Assembly (NCBI RefSeq): GCF_002174305.1
Contig: NZ_MIJB01000002.1
Span: 124,001-188,000, forward strand
DNA: 64,000 nt
Direction of reading: 5' to 3'
DNA from: Aeromicrobium sp. PE09-221
Lineage (GTDB): Bacteria > Actinomycetota > Actinomycetes > Propionibacteriales > Nocardioidaceae
Below the pieces are notes generated by a model. That model ran no database searches and had not been told where the DNA came from. It worked only from the letters and a program-made list of their open reading frames with translations. The position numbers and the translations under genes are program-made. Positions 18,188 through 26,042 of this stretch are shown piece by piece. The number at the start of each line of letters is the position of its first letter. Position 1 is the first letter of the stretch.

Positions 18188-18403
18188 ATGGCACATCTCA
18201 GTGACGAGCATCTGAAGGCAGCCCAGGCCGTGGTCGAAAGGGTCGGCGCGTACCAGGAGACGGCACCCGACCGCGATACAGCGAAGGAGCTCCGCGACGG
18301 CATGGAAGAGGCCGGCGTGGCCCTGAGCGACGGGGATCTGGCGACGCTGGTCGATGCCATCGACGATCGTGGCGTCGTTGACGTCGCGGAGGTGCTCGGC
18401 TAG
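18188..18403 (+). CDS. Small helical protein of unknown function
   Basis: A 71-residue protein (start AHLSDEHLKAAQAVVERVGA) with heptad-like hydrophobic spacing and many acidic residues; it is probably all-helical. I do not recognise a family. The call as a real gene rests on a TACGGT hexamer 6 nt before the ATG, coding-like third-position GC, and its fit between dapC and the ABC operon. Confidence 0.65.
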   Translation: MAHLSDEHLKAAQAVVERVGAYQETAPDRDTAKELRDGMEEAGVALSDGDLATLVDAIDDRGVVDVAEVLG

Positions 18404-18484
18404 CGCGTCCCGCCCGGCTGTGCTGGTCGCCGTTCTGGACGATAGGGTCGAGACCGCCCCTGGACGACGACCGAAAGGACGCCC

Positions 18485-19396
18485 ATGGCCGCGCCCGCCG
18501 CCGTGACCGTAGATCGACTCAGCAAGCACTTCGGGCAGGTGAAGGCGGTCGATGACCTCTCCTTTGCGGTCCGTCCGGGTGCCGTGACCGGCTTCCTCGG
18601 CCCGAACGGTGCCGGCAAGACCACGACCCTTCGGATGCTGCTGGGCTTGATGCGGCCCACCTCGGGTCGCGCGCTCATCGGCGACCAGAGCTATACCGAG
18701 TTGCGTCACCCCGCGCAGACCGTGGGCGCAACCCTGGAGGCGTCGTCCTTCCATCCCGGCCGGTCCGGCCTGGATCACCTGCGCATATACGCACCGCAGG
18801 TCGGCGTGCCGGACTCCCGCTGCCATGAGCTGCTCGAACTGGTCGGCCTCGCCGAGGCGAAGAAGCGACGAGTCGGCGGCTACTCGATGGGCATGCGCCA
18901 GCGCCTCGCGCTGGCGTACGCGATGCTCGGCGACCCTTCGGTCGTGATCCTCGACGAGCCCGCGAACGGCCTCGACCCGCAGGGGATCGTGTGGCTGCGC
19001 CAGCTGCTGCGGGCCTTCGCCGACGAGGGCAAGACGGTGTTGGTGTCCAGCCACGTGCTGAGCGAGGTGCAGAGCACGGTGGACGATGTCGTCATCGTGG
19101 CCAAGGGACGTCTCGTGCACGAGTCCTCGCTCGCCGGTCTGCGCGATCTCACCGAGACCACGACCGAGATCGTCACGCCCACGCCCGATCGGTTGCGCGA
19201 CCTCGCGCAGCGCCGGCAGTGGAATATCGAGGATACCCAGGGTGCGCTGCGCATTCACGGTGTCGACGAGGCCACGATCGGGGCCGCGGCCTTCGCTGAC
19301 GGCATCGAGCTGCATCGTCTGGCCGACGTAGGTGTCGGCCTGGAGGAGGTCTTCTTGAGACTCACCGGAGAGCCGACGCAAGAGGTGACAGCATGA
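18485..19396 (+). CDS. ABC-2 type transporter, ATP-binding subunit
   Basis: A 303-residue ABC ATPase. Walker A is GPNGAGKTT near residue 39, the signature is YSMGMRQRLALA near 134, and Walker B is VVILDEPANGLDPQG near 155. The C-terminal 80 residues form the regulatory tail seen in CcmA/DrrA-like exporters. Works with the overlapping permease gene as a heteromeric exporter. RBS GAAAGGA precedes the ATG. The Ser-to-Met replacement in the signature (YSMGM rather than LSGGQ) is normal in this exporter subfamily. Confidence 0.9.
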   Translation: MAAPAAVTVDRLSKHFGQVKAVDDLSFAVRPGAVTGFLGPNGAGKTTTLRMLLGLMRPTSGRALIGDQSYTELRHPAQTVGATLEASSFHPGRSGLDHLRIYAPQVGVPDSRCHELLELVGLAEAKKRRVGGYSMGMRQRLALAYAMLGDPSVVILDEPANGLDPQGIVWLRQLLRAFADEGKTVLVSSHVLSEVQSTVDDVVIVAKGRLVHESSLAGLRDLTETTTEIVTPTPDRLRDLAQRRQWNIEDTQGALRIHGVDEATIGAAAFADGIELHRLADVGVGLEEVFLRLTGEPTQEVTA

Positions 19397-20217
19397 CCGC
19401 CGCTATTCGCAGTGAGTTCCGCAAGTTCCTCTCTACGCGCATGTGGTGGATCCTCGCGCTGGGCATGTTCGCCTACCTGGCCTTCATCGGCCTGGTCATG
19501 GCGTTCAGCTTCGCCCAGGCCAGCTCCATGTCGCAGCAGGACCTGGCCGACGCGGCCGAGTCCGGCACGGTGCTGCCCCTCGGCGTCGACGCCGCGAAGA
19601 TGGCCTACTCGGTCACTAGCCCGCTCGGCTATGTGTTCCCGCTGATCATCGGCAGCCTGTTGTTCACCAATGAGTTCCGCCATAAGACGATCACGCCGAC
19701 GCTGCTCGTCGAGCCGCGCCGTACTCTGCTCGTCGCCGCCAAGCTCATCGTGGCGGCGATCTTCGGTCTCGCGATCGGCCTGCTGGCCACCCTCGGCACC
19801 GTCGCGGGCGCTGCGCCGATCCTGTCCCTGCTCGGGGATGGCGCCTATCTGGGATCCGGCGCCGTGTGGGAGTTGTTGGGCTGGTCGGTCGTCGTGATGG
19901 CGATCTGGACGGTCCTGGGAGTCTCGATCGGCGGGCTGCTGACCAATCAGGTGGCGGCGATCATCGTCATCATCGGCTTCACGCAGTTCATCGAGCCGAT
20001 CGCCCGTGTCGTGGCGAGCGCTGTCGACTGGCTCGAGGGCATCGGCGCCTATCTGCCGGGCGCGGCGGCCGATGCGGTACTCGGTACGAGCTTCTTCGGC
20101 GCGATGGGCGAGGGCGACATGCTGCCGCGCTGGGCCGGTGCCCTCGTGCTGGGGATCTACATCGCGGTCTTCGCGGTCGGCTCCCGCCTCATCACCTTGC
20201 GCCGCGACATCGGCTGA
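19393..20217 (+). CDS. ABC-2 type transporter, permease subunit
   Basis: A 274-residue membrane protein with six predicted helices: the first follows a short basic N-terminus (RSEFRKFLSTRMWW), then a luminal loop with SMSQQDLADAAESG, and an ABC-2 core including FTNEFRHKTITPTLLVEPRR. It overlaps the ATPase gene by 4 nt (ATGA), so the subunits should be made in balance. The substrate is unknown; related pairs export lipids, drugs or peptides. Confidence 0.87.
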   Translation: MTAAIRSEFRKFLSTRMWWILALGMFAYLAFIGLVMAFSFAQASSMSQQDLADAAESGTVLPLGVDAAKMAYSVTSPLGYVFPLIIGSLLFTNEFRHKTITPTLLVEPRRTLLVAAKLIVAAIFGLAIGLLATLGTVAGAAPILSLLGDGAYLGSGAVWELLGWSVVVMAIWTVLGVSIGGLLTNQVAAIIVIIGFTQFIEPIARVVASAVDWLEGIGAYLPGAAADAVLGTSFFGAMGEGDMLPRWAGALVLGIYIAVFAVGSRLITLRRDIG

Positions 20218-20221
20218 CGTT

Positions 20222-20320
20222 CCCGTTGAGTGTGACGTTTGGACGGCTGAAACGAGGTTTTCACCGTCCAAACGTTCCCCCTACTCGCTGCGCTCGTGGG
20301 AGGTGCCCCCACACTCAACG
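20222..20320. repeat. Interrupted palindrome (GTTTGGACGG element, copy 2)
   Basis: Left arm 20222-20246 matches copy 1 near 12 kb with one base change (GTGTGACG for GTGGGACG). The right arm begins at 20264 (CCGTCCAAACGT) but is split by about 35 nt (20276-20310, containing CTCGCTGCGCTCGTGGGAGG) before the arm end ACACTCAACG resumes at 20311-20320. This looks like a small element inserted in the palindrome. Confidence 0.85.
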
Positions 20321-20337
20321 TGTTTCGCTGGGTGGGG

Positions 20338-21282
20338 TCAGTTGGCGTGGAGGGCTGAGTTCAGCTCGACGGAGGTCCGTCCTTCGCGGGGACGGGCCTC
20401 GAGGACACCGGTGCGGCTGTCGACGAGGAAGAGGATGCCGTTCGAGCCGGACAGCTCGGCCCCCTTGACCACCGATCCGTCGGGCAGTGTCACCTTGCTG
20501 CCGGCCGTCACATAGGTGCCGGCGGCCACGACGCAGTCATCGCCGAGGGAGATGCCGATACCGGAGTTGGCGCCCAGCAGGCAGCCCTCGCCGACGCTGA
20601 TGGTCTCCTTGCCGCCGCCGGAGAGCGTGCCCATGATGGACGCGCCGCCACCGACATCCGAGCCATTGCCGACGACGACGCCGGCCGAGATGCGACCCTC
20701 CACCATGGCGGTGCCGAGGGTTCCGGCATTGAAGTTCACGAAGCCCTCGTGCATGACCGTGGTGCCCTCGGCGAGGTGTGCCCCGAGGCGGACGCGGTCG
20801 GCATCGCCGATGCGCACACCGGTGGGTACGACGTAGTCGGTCATGCGCGGGAACTTGTCGATGCTGGTGACGCTGACATGGTGTCCGGCCGCGCGCGCAC
20901 GAGCGCGGGTGAGCTCGAAGCCGTCGACGGCGCACGGACCGACAGTGGTCCAGACGACATTGGCGAGCAGACCGAAGATGCCGTCGAGGTTCTGGCCGTG
21001 CGGACGCACGAGGCGGTGCGAGAGCAGGTGGAGTCGCAGGTAGACGTCGTAGGCGTCCTGGGGCGGAGCCTGTAGATCATCGATCTGGGTGAAGACCACG
21101 GCGCGGGTGACCTGACGGATCTCGTCGTCGCCCGTGGCGCGCGTGAGTTCCTCTGGCTCGCTCAGCGCGTCCGGAGCCGCACCGAGCTGCGGCTCCGGGT
21201 ACCAGACATCGAGGACAGTGCCGTCGGGGGTCACGGTGGCGAGGCCGTAGCCGAACGCGCCGGGATGCTCGGGAGTCGTCAT
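20338..21282 (-). CDS. dapD: 2,3,4,5-tetrahydropyridine-2,6-dicarboxylate N-succinyltransferase
   Basis: A 314-residue enzyme of the actinobacterial DapD type. The N-terminal part is helical, the middle and C-terminal parts are left-handed beta-helix hexapeptide repeats ([42 protein letters not shown]), and NAG/GGG turns form the succinyl-CoA groove. It succinylates tetrahydrodipicolinate in lysine/meso-DAP synthesis, upstream of DapC. A TAGATT hexamer (21290-21295, minus) lies 7 nt before the ATG and selects this start over a TTG three codons upstream. Confidence 0.92.
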   Translation of the reverse strand: MTTPEHPGAFGYGLATVTPDGTVLDVWYPEPQLGAAPDALSEPEELTRATGDDEIRQVTRAVVFTQIDDLQAPPQDAYDVYLRLHLLSHRLVRPHGQNLDGIFGLLANVVWTTVGPCAVDGFELTRARARAAGHHVSVTSIDKFPRMTDYVVPTGVRIGDADRVRLGAHLAEGTTVMHEGFVNFNAGTLGTAMVEGRISAGVVVGNGSDVGGGASIMGTLSGGGKETISVGEGCLLGANSGIGISLGDDCVVAAGTYVTAGSKVTLPDGSVVKGAELSGSNGILFLVDSRTGVLEARPREGRTSVELNSALHAN

Positions 21283-21317
21283 GTCCACCAATCTAGCGGG
21301 CCGCCCGGTGCAAGTTC

Positions 21318-21366
21318 TGCCGGGTTCTGGCCCTTTCTGGCGCCGCAGGAGGGCCAGAACCCGGCA
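21318..21366. repeat. Perfect 17-bp-arm palindrome downstream of trmL and upstream of dapD
   Basis: Arms 21318-21334 (TGCCGGGTTCTGGCCCT) and 21350-21366 are perfect complements around a 15-nt loop. It sits between the dapD promoter and the trmL 3' end. It could end trmL transcripts, but there is no T-run. It resembles the other intergenic palindromes here in design, not in sequence. Confidence 0.88.
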
Positions 21367-21378
21367 AAAGTCGGGAGA

Positions 21379-21840
21379 TCAGATGCCGTCGGCGAAATCG
21401 TGCTGGCGCCAGGCCTCATACACCGCGATCGATGCGCAGTTGGCGAGATTCATCGACCGACGCGATGCCAGCATCGGCAGGCGCAGCTGGTCGGTGACCC
21501 GGGCGTCGTCGAGCACCTCGGCGGGCAGACCCGTCGGCTCGGGCCCGAACATCAGGATGTCGCCGGGCACGTAGGAGATGTCGGTGTACCGCGTCGTGGC
21601 CTGGGTGGTGAATGCGAAGAGCCTGGCAGGGAGGAGCTGATCGAGGGCGGCGTCGAGGGTCTGGTGCACCGTCACCACCGCCAGGTCGTGATAGTCCAGC
21701 CCGGCGCGCTTGAGCTTGGTGTCCTCGAGATCGAAGAGCGGATCGACCAGATGCAGCTCGGAGCCCGTGGCCGCCGCGAGGCGGATCGCGTTACCGGTGT
21801 TGCCGGCGATACGCGGCTCGAAGAACAGGATGCGGAACAC
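21379..21840 (-). CDS. trmL: tRNA (cytidine/uridine-34-2'-O)-methyltransferase, SPOUT family
   Basis: A 153-residue SPOUT methyltransferase, the usual TrmL length. Family motifs are EPRIAGNTGNAIRLAA (motif 1), DILMFGPEPTGLP (motif 2) and LRLPMLASRRSMNLANCASIAVYEA (motif 3 and trefoil knot, given in part). TrmL uses SAM to methylate the wobble ribose of tRNA-Leu isoacceptors. A tRNA-Leu gene lies nearby but is not linked by transcription. The GTG start is 16 nt after the DrrB-like permease stop, so it is probably the last gene of that operon. Confidence 0.88.
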   Translation of the reverse strand: MFRILFFEPRIAGNTGNAIRLAAATGSELHLVDPLFDLEDTKLKRAGLDYHDLAVVTVHQTLDAALDQLLPARLFAFTTQATTRYTDISYVPGDILMFGPEPTGLPAEVLDDARVTDQLRLPMLASRRSMNLANCASIAVYEAWRQHDFADGI

Positions 21841-21856
21841 CCCGGCAGCCTACGCC

Positions 21857-22645
21857 TCAGCGCCGCCCGGCCTTGCGTCGGAACAGCCAGCTGCCCCAGG
21901 CGACCGCGATCGCCAGGGCGACCACGCACCAGGCGATGGCCCACCAGGGCTGGTCGTCCAGCGGGGTCCCGGTCAGTAGACCGCGGATGGTGTCGATGAT
22001 CGGAGTCAGCGGCTGGTGTTCGGCTATCGGCTGCAGCCAGGCGGGCATGGTCTCCACCGGAACGAAACCGCTCGACAGATAAGGCAGGAACAGCAGCAAG
22101 AAGCCGTAGCCATTGGCGGCCTCGGGGCTGGAGGCCGCCAGCCCGATCGCGGCGAACAGGTAGGTGAGCGCGAGGATGTACAGGGTGATGAGGCCGGTCA
22201 TCAGCAGCCATGCGGGCAGACTGGCGGTAGGCCGGAACCCGACCAGCAGAGCCACCGCGATCACCACCGCGGTGGCGACCAGATTGCGGATCAGGCTCGC
22301 GATCACGTGGCCGGTCAACACCGCACCGGTGCGCAGCGGCATCGTCCGGAACCGATCGATGATGCCGGTCTGCATGTCACCGGCGACCTGCACGGCCGCT
22401 GACGAGGCGCCGAATCCGGCACAGGTGAGGATGATGGCCGGTACCACGAAATCGACATAGGCGCCGGTGCCGTCGATCGCGCCGCCGAACACCCAAGTGA
22501 ACGCCAACATCATGAAGATCGGCAACAGGATCGCCATCAGCAGGGATTCGCCGTCGCGTAGCGAATGGCGCAGGCTGCGGCTGATGAAGACGCTCTCGGC
22601 GGTGAGCCCGCTCAGCCGGGGGCGTGGCTGGATCGTGGTAGTCAT
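21857..22645 (-). CDS. DrrB-like ABC-2 permease
   Basis: A 262-residue membrane protein with six helices. The stretch ESLLMAILLPIFMMLAFTWVFGG near residues 35-57 (shown in part) and GVIDRFRTMPLRTGAVLTGH-like loop (here TGIIDRFRTMPLR) identify the daunorubicin-resistance DrrB type. It pairs with the overlapping ATPase gene to export an amphipathic compound or drug. Its start overlaps the ATPase stop by 4 nt. Confidence 0.88.
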   Translation of the reverse strand: MTTTIQPRPRLSGLTAESVFISRSLRHSLRDGESLLMAILLPIFMMLAFTWVFGGAIDGTGAYVDFVVPAIILTCAGFGASSAAVQVAGDMQTGIIDRFRTMPLRTGAVLTGHVIASLIRNLVATAVVIAVALLVGFRPTASLPAWLLMTGLITLYILALTYLFAAIGLAASSPEAANGYGFLLLFLPYLSSGFVPVETMPAWLQPIAEHQPLTPIIDTIRGLLTGTPLDDQPWWAIAWCVVALAIAVAWGSWLFRRKAGRR

Positions 22646-23544
22646 CGCTGCTCCTGAAGGTCTGGTCCAGTGGTCTGGGTGAGGGCAAGGAAGACATCGT
22701 CGAGGGTGGGCTGGTGGAGCGATACCGTCCCGGCGGCGCCGGATTCGTCGAGCTGATCTAGTGCCGCGCGCAGGTCGGAGATCGTGCCGTCGGTGGGGAC
22801 CTCCCGCAGCAGCGTGCCGTCGGCATCGTGCAGCCGCACGCTGTCACCGCCGACCTGGGCTTTGAGCTCGTCCGCCGTGCCGAGGCCGACGATGCGGCCC
22901 TGATGAAGCACGGCGATGCGATCGGCGAGCTGATCGGCTTCCTCCAGATACTGGGTGGTCAGAAAGACCGTCGTCCCGGCCTCCACCAGGGTCCGGATGA
23001 CCTCCCATAGCCCGCGACGGCTGCGGGTGTCCAGGCCGGTGGTCGGTTCGTCGAGGAACAGCACCTCGGGGACGAGGACGAAACTGAGTGCGAGGTCGAG
23101 GCGACGGCGCATCCCGCCGGAGAAGGTGCGGACCCGGCGTCCGGCCGCCTCGGTCAGGTCGAAACGCGCCAGGAGCTCCGTGGCGCGGCTGGCGGCGCCG
23201 CGACGTCCCAGTCCGGCGAGCCGGCCGAACATCACCAGGTTCTCGGTCGCCGACAGTGCCTCATCGACCGCGGCCGCTTGCCCGGTGAGACTGATCCGTC
23301 GCTTGATCTCGTCCGGCTCGGCGACCACGTCGTAGCCGGCGATCGTGGCCTCACCGCGGTCCGGGCGGATCAAGGTGGTGAGCACGTTGATCGTGGTGGT
23401 CTTGCCCGAGCCATTGGGCCCGAGCAGCGCGAAGACCTCGCCTCGTCGCACGGTCAGGTCGAGCGCGTCGAGCACTGTGTGTTGACCGGAGTTTTTGCCG
23501 ATCGATCGCAGCGTGATGATGTCGTCGGAGGCAGTTGTGGTCAC
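22642..23544 (-). CDS. DrrA-like ABC exporter ATPase
   Basis: A 300-residue ABC ATPase: Walker A GPNGSGKTT near residue 38, signature FSGGMRRRLDLA near 139, Walker B VLFLDEPTTGLD near 161, and the DrrA-type C-terminal region (LRAALDQLDESGAAGTVSLH, followed by PTLDDVFLALT). It powers export by the adjoining permease. GTG start with AGAAGGAG upstream. The promoter faces that of the divergent TetR gene across an 85-bp AT-rich spacer, so the exporter is probably induced by a ligand of that regulator. Confidence 0.9.
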   Translation of the reverse strand: MTTTASDDIITLRSIGKNSGQHTVLDALDLTVRRGEVFALLGPNGSGKTTTINVLTTLIRPDRGEATIAGYDVVAEPDEIKRRISLTGQAAAVDEALSATENLVMFGRLAGLGRRGAASRATELLARFDLTEAAGRRVRTFSGGMRRRLDLALSFVLVPEVLFLDEPTTGLDTRSRRGLWEVIRTLVEAGTTVFLTTQYLEEADQLADRIAVLHQGRIVGLGTADELKAQVGGDSVRLHDADGTLLREVPTDGTISDLRAALDQLDESGAAGTVSLHQPTLDDVFLALTQTTGPDLQEQR

Positions 23545-23573
23545 GGCGGCTCCTTCTGTGTATGCATAAAACT

Positions 23574-23600
23574 GTTTACGACAGTAACAAATTGTTTATG
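23574..23600. promoter_or_regulatory. Candidate TetR operator in the exporter/regulator divergent spacer
   Basis: The spacer is strikingly AT-rich for this genome. It holds two copies of GTTTA(C/T)G at 23574-23580 and 23594-23600, exactly 20 bp apart (two helical turns), flanked by CATAAAA and TTATAC. This is a good candidate binding site for the divergent TetR protein controlling both directions. Confidence 0.6.
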
Positions 23601-23629
23601 GCTTATACAAATGGCCTACGATGGGGAAT

Positions 23630-24547
23630 ATGCCAGATGAACAGCTACCCGAGCTTCCCCGTGGAATCGCGCTGGCCTGGGGGATCGCTGCGGCCCCCCA
23701 ACGGGGGCCCAAACGCGAGATGAGCGTCGAACGGATCGTGGAGACCGCGGTGGAGTTGGCCGATGTCGAGGGAATCGGGGCGGTGTCGATGTCGGCGGTG
23801 GCCTCTCGGCTGGGTTTCACGCCGATGTCGCTCTATCGGTATGTCAGCGCCAAAGACGATCTGCTGCTGTTGATGCAGGAGGAGGCCACGGGCTTGCCGC
23901 CGGAGGAATTTCGCGCCGAGGGGGGTTGGCGGGCGCGGCTGGGTGTGCTCTTCGGGGCGCAGGTGGAGATCTACTTGCGCCATCCGTGGATTCTGTCGCT
24001 GCCGATCTCCGGCTCGCCGATCACGCCGAATAGCTCGGCGTGGTTGGATGCCCTGCTCGAATCGCTCGCCGGGACACCGCTGAGTCAGGAGGAGCGCATC
24101 GCCGTGTCGCTACTGGTGTCTGGTCATGCGCGCTGGTACGGCACGGTGCTCGCCGGCTACAGTGAGGCGGCCCGAGAGGGCGGCGCATCGGCGGAGGAGA
24201 TCTCCGAACGAGAAAGTGCCCTGTATGACCTGGTGATCGTGGCCGATGAGTTTCCGGCGCTGCGCCGCGCGATCGATGCGGGGGTGTTCGTGAGTGTCAG
24301 TGATCCGTTCCTCTTCGGGATCGAGCGGATCTTCGACGGTGTGGAGCACTATATCGCCGGTCTCGACGCCGGTGCATCGCATGAAGAGAAGGCAGGTGGG
24401 GTGATACTCGATGACGTCGAAGTGGCTGGCGACCAGCGTTATCGGGAGGCCCAGCGCGCCGTGCTCCAGGCGGAGAAGGCGCTTCGCGCCGCCCGCAAGG
24501 CCGAGCGCCAGGCGCTACGCGAGGCTCGCGAACGACTCCAGGGATGA
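23630..24547 (+). CDS. TetR family transcriptional regulator of the divergent ABC exporter
   Basis: A 305-residue regulator. The N-terminal HTH region contains IVETAVELADVEGIGAVSMS and LGFTPMSLYRYVSAKDDLL, the canonical TetR recognition helix. A large ligand-binding domain follows, then a long charged coiled-coil tail (KALRAARKAERQALREARER, about residues 280-300), unusual for the family. The ATG at 23630 was chosen because TACGAT (23617-23622) lies 7 nt upstream; an in-frame ATG at 23621 overlaps that hexamer. Divergent position next to drrAB-like genes indicates local repression. Confidence 0.88.
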   Translation: MPDEQLPELPRGIALAWGIAAAPQRGPKREMSVERIVETAVELADVEGIGAVSMSAVASRLGFTPMSLYRYVSAKDDLLLLMQEEATGLPPEEFRAEGGWRARLGVLFGAQVEIYLRHPWILSLPISGSPITPNSSAWLDALLESLAGTPLSQEERIAVSLLVSGHARWYGTVLAGYSEAAREGGASAEEISERESALYDLVIVADEFPALRRAIDAGVFVSVSDPFLFGIERIFDGVEHYIAGLDAGASHEEKAGGVILDDVEVAGDQRYREAQRAVLQAEKALRAARKAERQALREARERLQG

Positions 24548-24623
24548 ATATGCGCAACGACGTCGACATCGCCGGTGTGGCGCTTGTTCTACGGAGCAAC
24601 ATCGTCGTCTCGATCGAGTAGCC

Positions 24624-24690
24624 GCGGTAGCTCGGGACCGGCGATACGTCATCAACGTCATCGCAGGCGATGACGTTGATGGACTACCGC
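24624..24690. terminator. Strong hairpin between tetR and tRNA-Leu
   Basis: A perfect 15-bp inverted repeat (CATCAACGTCATCGC at 24650-24664 and its complement at 24667-24681) with a 2-nt centre is nested in an outer GCGGTAG/CTACCGC pair (24624-24630, 24684-24690). It lies between the convergent tetR gene and tRNA-Leu and could terminate both. It has no T-tract and may instead be a dispersed palindrome. Confidence 0.75.
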
Positions 24691-24700
24691 TGCAATCGGG

Positions 24701-24782
24701 TGCCGGTGACAGGACTCGAACCTGCACGTCCGAAGACACAGGAACCTAAATCCTGCGTGTCTACCAGTTCCACCACACCGGC
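24701..24782 (-). tRNA. tRNA-Leu (anticodon TAG)
   Basis: The minus strand folds as an 82-nt class II tRNA: acceptor GCCGGTG pairs with CACCGGC, anticodon stem CAGGA/TCCTG encloses loop TTTAGGT with anticodon TAG, the variable arm is short, and the T-loop is GGTTCGAGTCC. The discriminator is A and CCA is not encoded. It reads CUA and other CUN codons. Confidence 0.95.
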
Positions 24783-24802
24783 CCGAACCCAAGAATAGGC
24801 GA

Positions 24803-24827
24803 GGTGCCACCAGGGACTGGTGGCACC
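24803..24827. terminator. Hairpin between bcp and tRNA-Leu
   Basis: GGTGCCACCAG (24803-24813) and its perfect complement (24817-24827) enclose a 3-nt loop. It lies downstream of the minus-strand peroxiredoxin gene and upstream of tRNA-Leu, so it may end the bcp transcript. The rest of the 24548-24949 gap holds tRNA-Leu and the 24.65-kb hairpin and nothing else I can support. Confidence 0.5.
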
Positions 24828-24949
24828 GTCACCCATCTGGGTCTGAGGCGACGTACCGGCACAAGGGGAGCCGCGCGAAATCCCCGTAGATCGCTGCGAC
24901 GATCGCGAGACGATGGTCGCTCGCTGAGCGTGTGCTGCGGGCGAGAGAT

Positions 24950-25420
24950 TCAGTCCAGGCCGAGGTCGCGGCGCAGCTTGGCGACGTGGCCGGTGGCCTT
25001 GACGTTGTACTGGGCGAGCTCGATCGTGCCCTCGGGGTCGATGACGAAGGTCGAGCGGATGACGCCCTCGACGACCTTGCCGTACAGTTTCTTCTCGCCG
25101 AAGGCCCCGTACTCGGTGAGCACCGTCTTGTCCGGGTCCGAGAGAAGGGTGATCGTCAGGCCGTCGCGCTCACGGAACTTCGCCAGCTTCTCGGGCTTGT
25201 CCGGGGAGATGCCCAGCACCTCGAATCCCTCCGAGCGCAGCCGCTCGATGGAATCGCTGAAGTCGCATGCCTGCTTGGTGCAGCCCGGCGTCATGGCGGC
25301 GGGGTAGAAGTACACGATCACGCGCCGACCCCGCAGCGATGAGAGCGTCACCTCCTCGCCGGTATCGGACGGGAGGGTGAAATCGGGTGCGGCGTCACCG
25401 GGCTGCAGGCGGGTACTCAT
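24950..25420 (-). CDS. bcp: Thioredoxin-dependent thiol peroxidase (Bcp/PrxQ peroxiredoxin)
   Basis: A 156-residue peroxiredoxin. The peroxidatic Cys is in TPGCTKQAC and the resolving Cys is five residues on, the intramolecular arrangement of Bcp/PrxQ. It reduces H2O2 and organic hydroperoxides with electrons from thioredoxin. The active-site Thr is present (M-T-P-G-C). The start is placed at ATG 25420; a GTG two codons upstream is also possible. The divergent DUF3618 gene begins 17 nt away, so the two promoters overlap. Confidence 0.92.
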   Translation of the reverse strand: MSTRLQPGDAAPDFTLPSDTGEEVTLSSLRGRRVIVYFYPAAMTPGCTKQACDFSDSIERLRSEGFEVLGISPDKPEKLAKFRERDGLTITLLSDPDKTVLTEYGAFGEKKLYGKVVEGVIRSTFVIDPEGTIELAQYNVKATGHVAKLRRDLGLD

Positions 25421-25437
25421 GGGCACTATCCTGACTC

Positions 25438-25716
25438 ATGACTGATGGACCGAACGAGAGGCATGACGTGTCCGAGGCCAGCCCCGACCAGCTCGTCGAC
25501 GAGATCGAGGACATCCGGATCCGACTCGCCGGCACCATCGATGAGCTCATCGATCGGTCCAATCCGAAGAATGTGGCACGCCGCCAGCTCGCCAAGGTGA
25601 AGGCCCGCTTCGTTGCGCCGGATGGATCGGTGCGCGTCGAGAATGTCGTGCCGGTCGTGGCGATCACGGTGGCGGTCGTCGGCGGCATCGTCGTGGTCCG
25701 TCGACTGCTGAGCTGA
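25438..25716 (+). CDS. DUF3618 family membrane-associated protein
   Basis: A 92-residue protein with the DUF3618 signature (ASPDQLVDEIEDIRIRLAGT, then IDELIDRSNPKNVARRQL) and one C-terminal membrane helix (about residues 70-88) ending RRLLS. Members are small actinobacterial membrane proteins of unknown function. TATCCT lies 5 nt before the ATG. The next gene follows 2 nt after the stop. Confidence 0.87.
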   Translation: MTDGPNERHDVSEASPDQLVDEIEDIRIRLAGTIDELIDRSNPKNVARRQLAKVKARFVAPDGSVRVENVVPVVAITVAVVGGIVVVRRLLS

Positions 25717-25718
25717 CG

Positions 25719-26042
25719 ATGTCCGAGGCCAAGCTCCCCATCCGGATGCTGCACGACCGGCTGCTCGTGGCGCTCGACAACGAGGCCGGTGACAGGCGCT
25801 CGTCCGGCGGTATCGTCATCCCTGCCACGGCCGCGATGGGTCGCCGGCTCGCCTGGGCCCGTGTCGAGGCCGCCGGCTCCCAGGTGCGGGCCGTCGAGGT
25901 CGGTGATCGCGTCCTCTTCGATCCGGAGGATCGGGGCGAGGTCGAGCTGCGCGGGGAGAGTTTCGTGCTGTTGCGCGAGCGGGACCTGCACGCCGTCGCG
26001 GCCGAGCGGCTCGATGAGGGGCAGACTGGACTCTACCTGTGA
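25719..26042 (+). CDS. GroES-like co-chaperone family protein
   Basis: A 107-residue GroES-fold protein: IRMLHDRLLVALD and SSGGIVIPATAA match the Cpn10 start and mobile-loop region, and VGDRVLFDPEDRGEVEL matches the barrel. The mobile loop and C-terminus differ from canonical GroES, and no groEL is adjacent. This is the paralogue found in many actinobacteria beside bcp-type genes; whether it caps GroEL is unknown. The stop overlaps the FUSC gene start. Confidence 0.8.
   Translation: MSEAKLPIRMLHDRLLVALDNEAGDRRSSGGIVIPATAAMGRRLAWARVEAAGSQVRAVEVGDRVLFDPEDRGEVELRGESFVLLRERDLHAVAAERLDEGQTGLYL

Noticed and set aside
17006-19381. A 791-codon minus-strand frame
   Set aside because: It is the shadow of dapC, a small gene and the ABC ATPase, all of which carry strong family motifs on the other strand.
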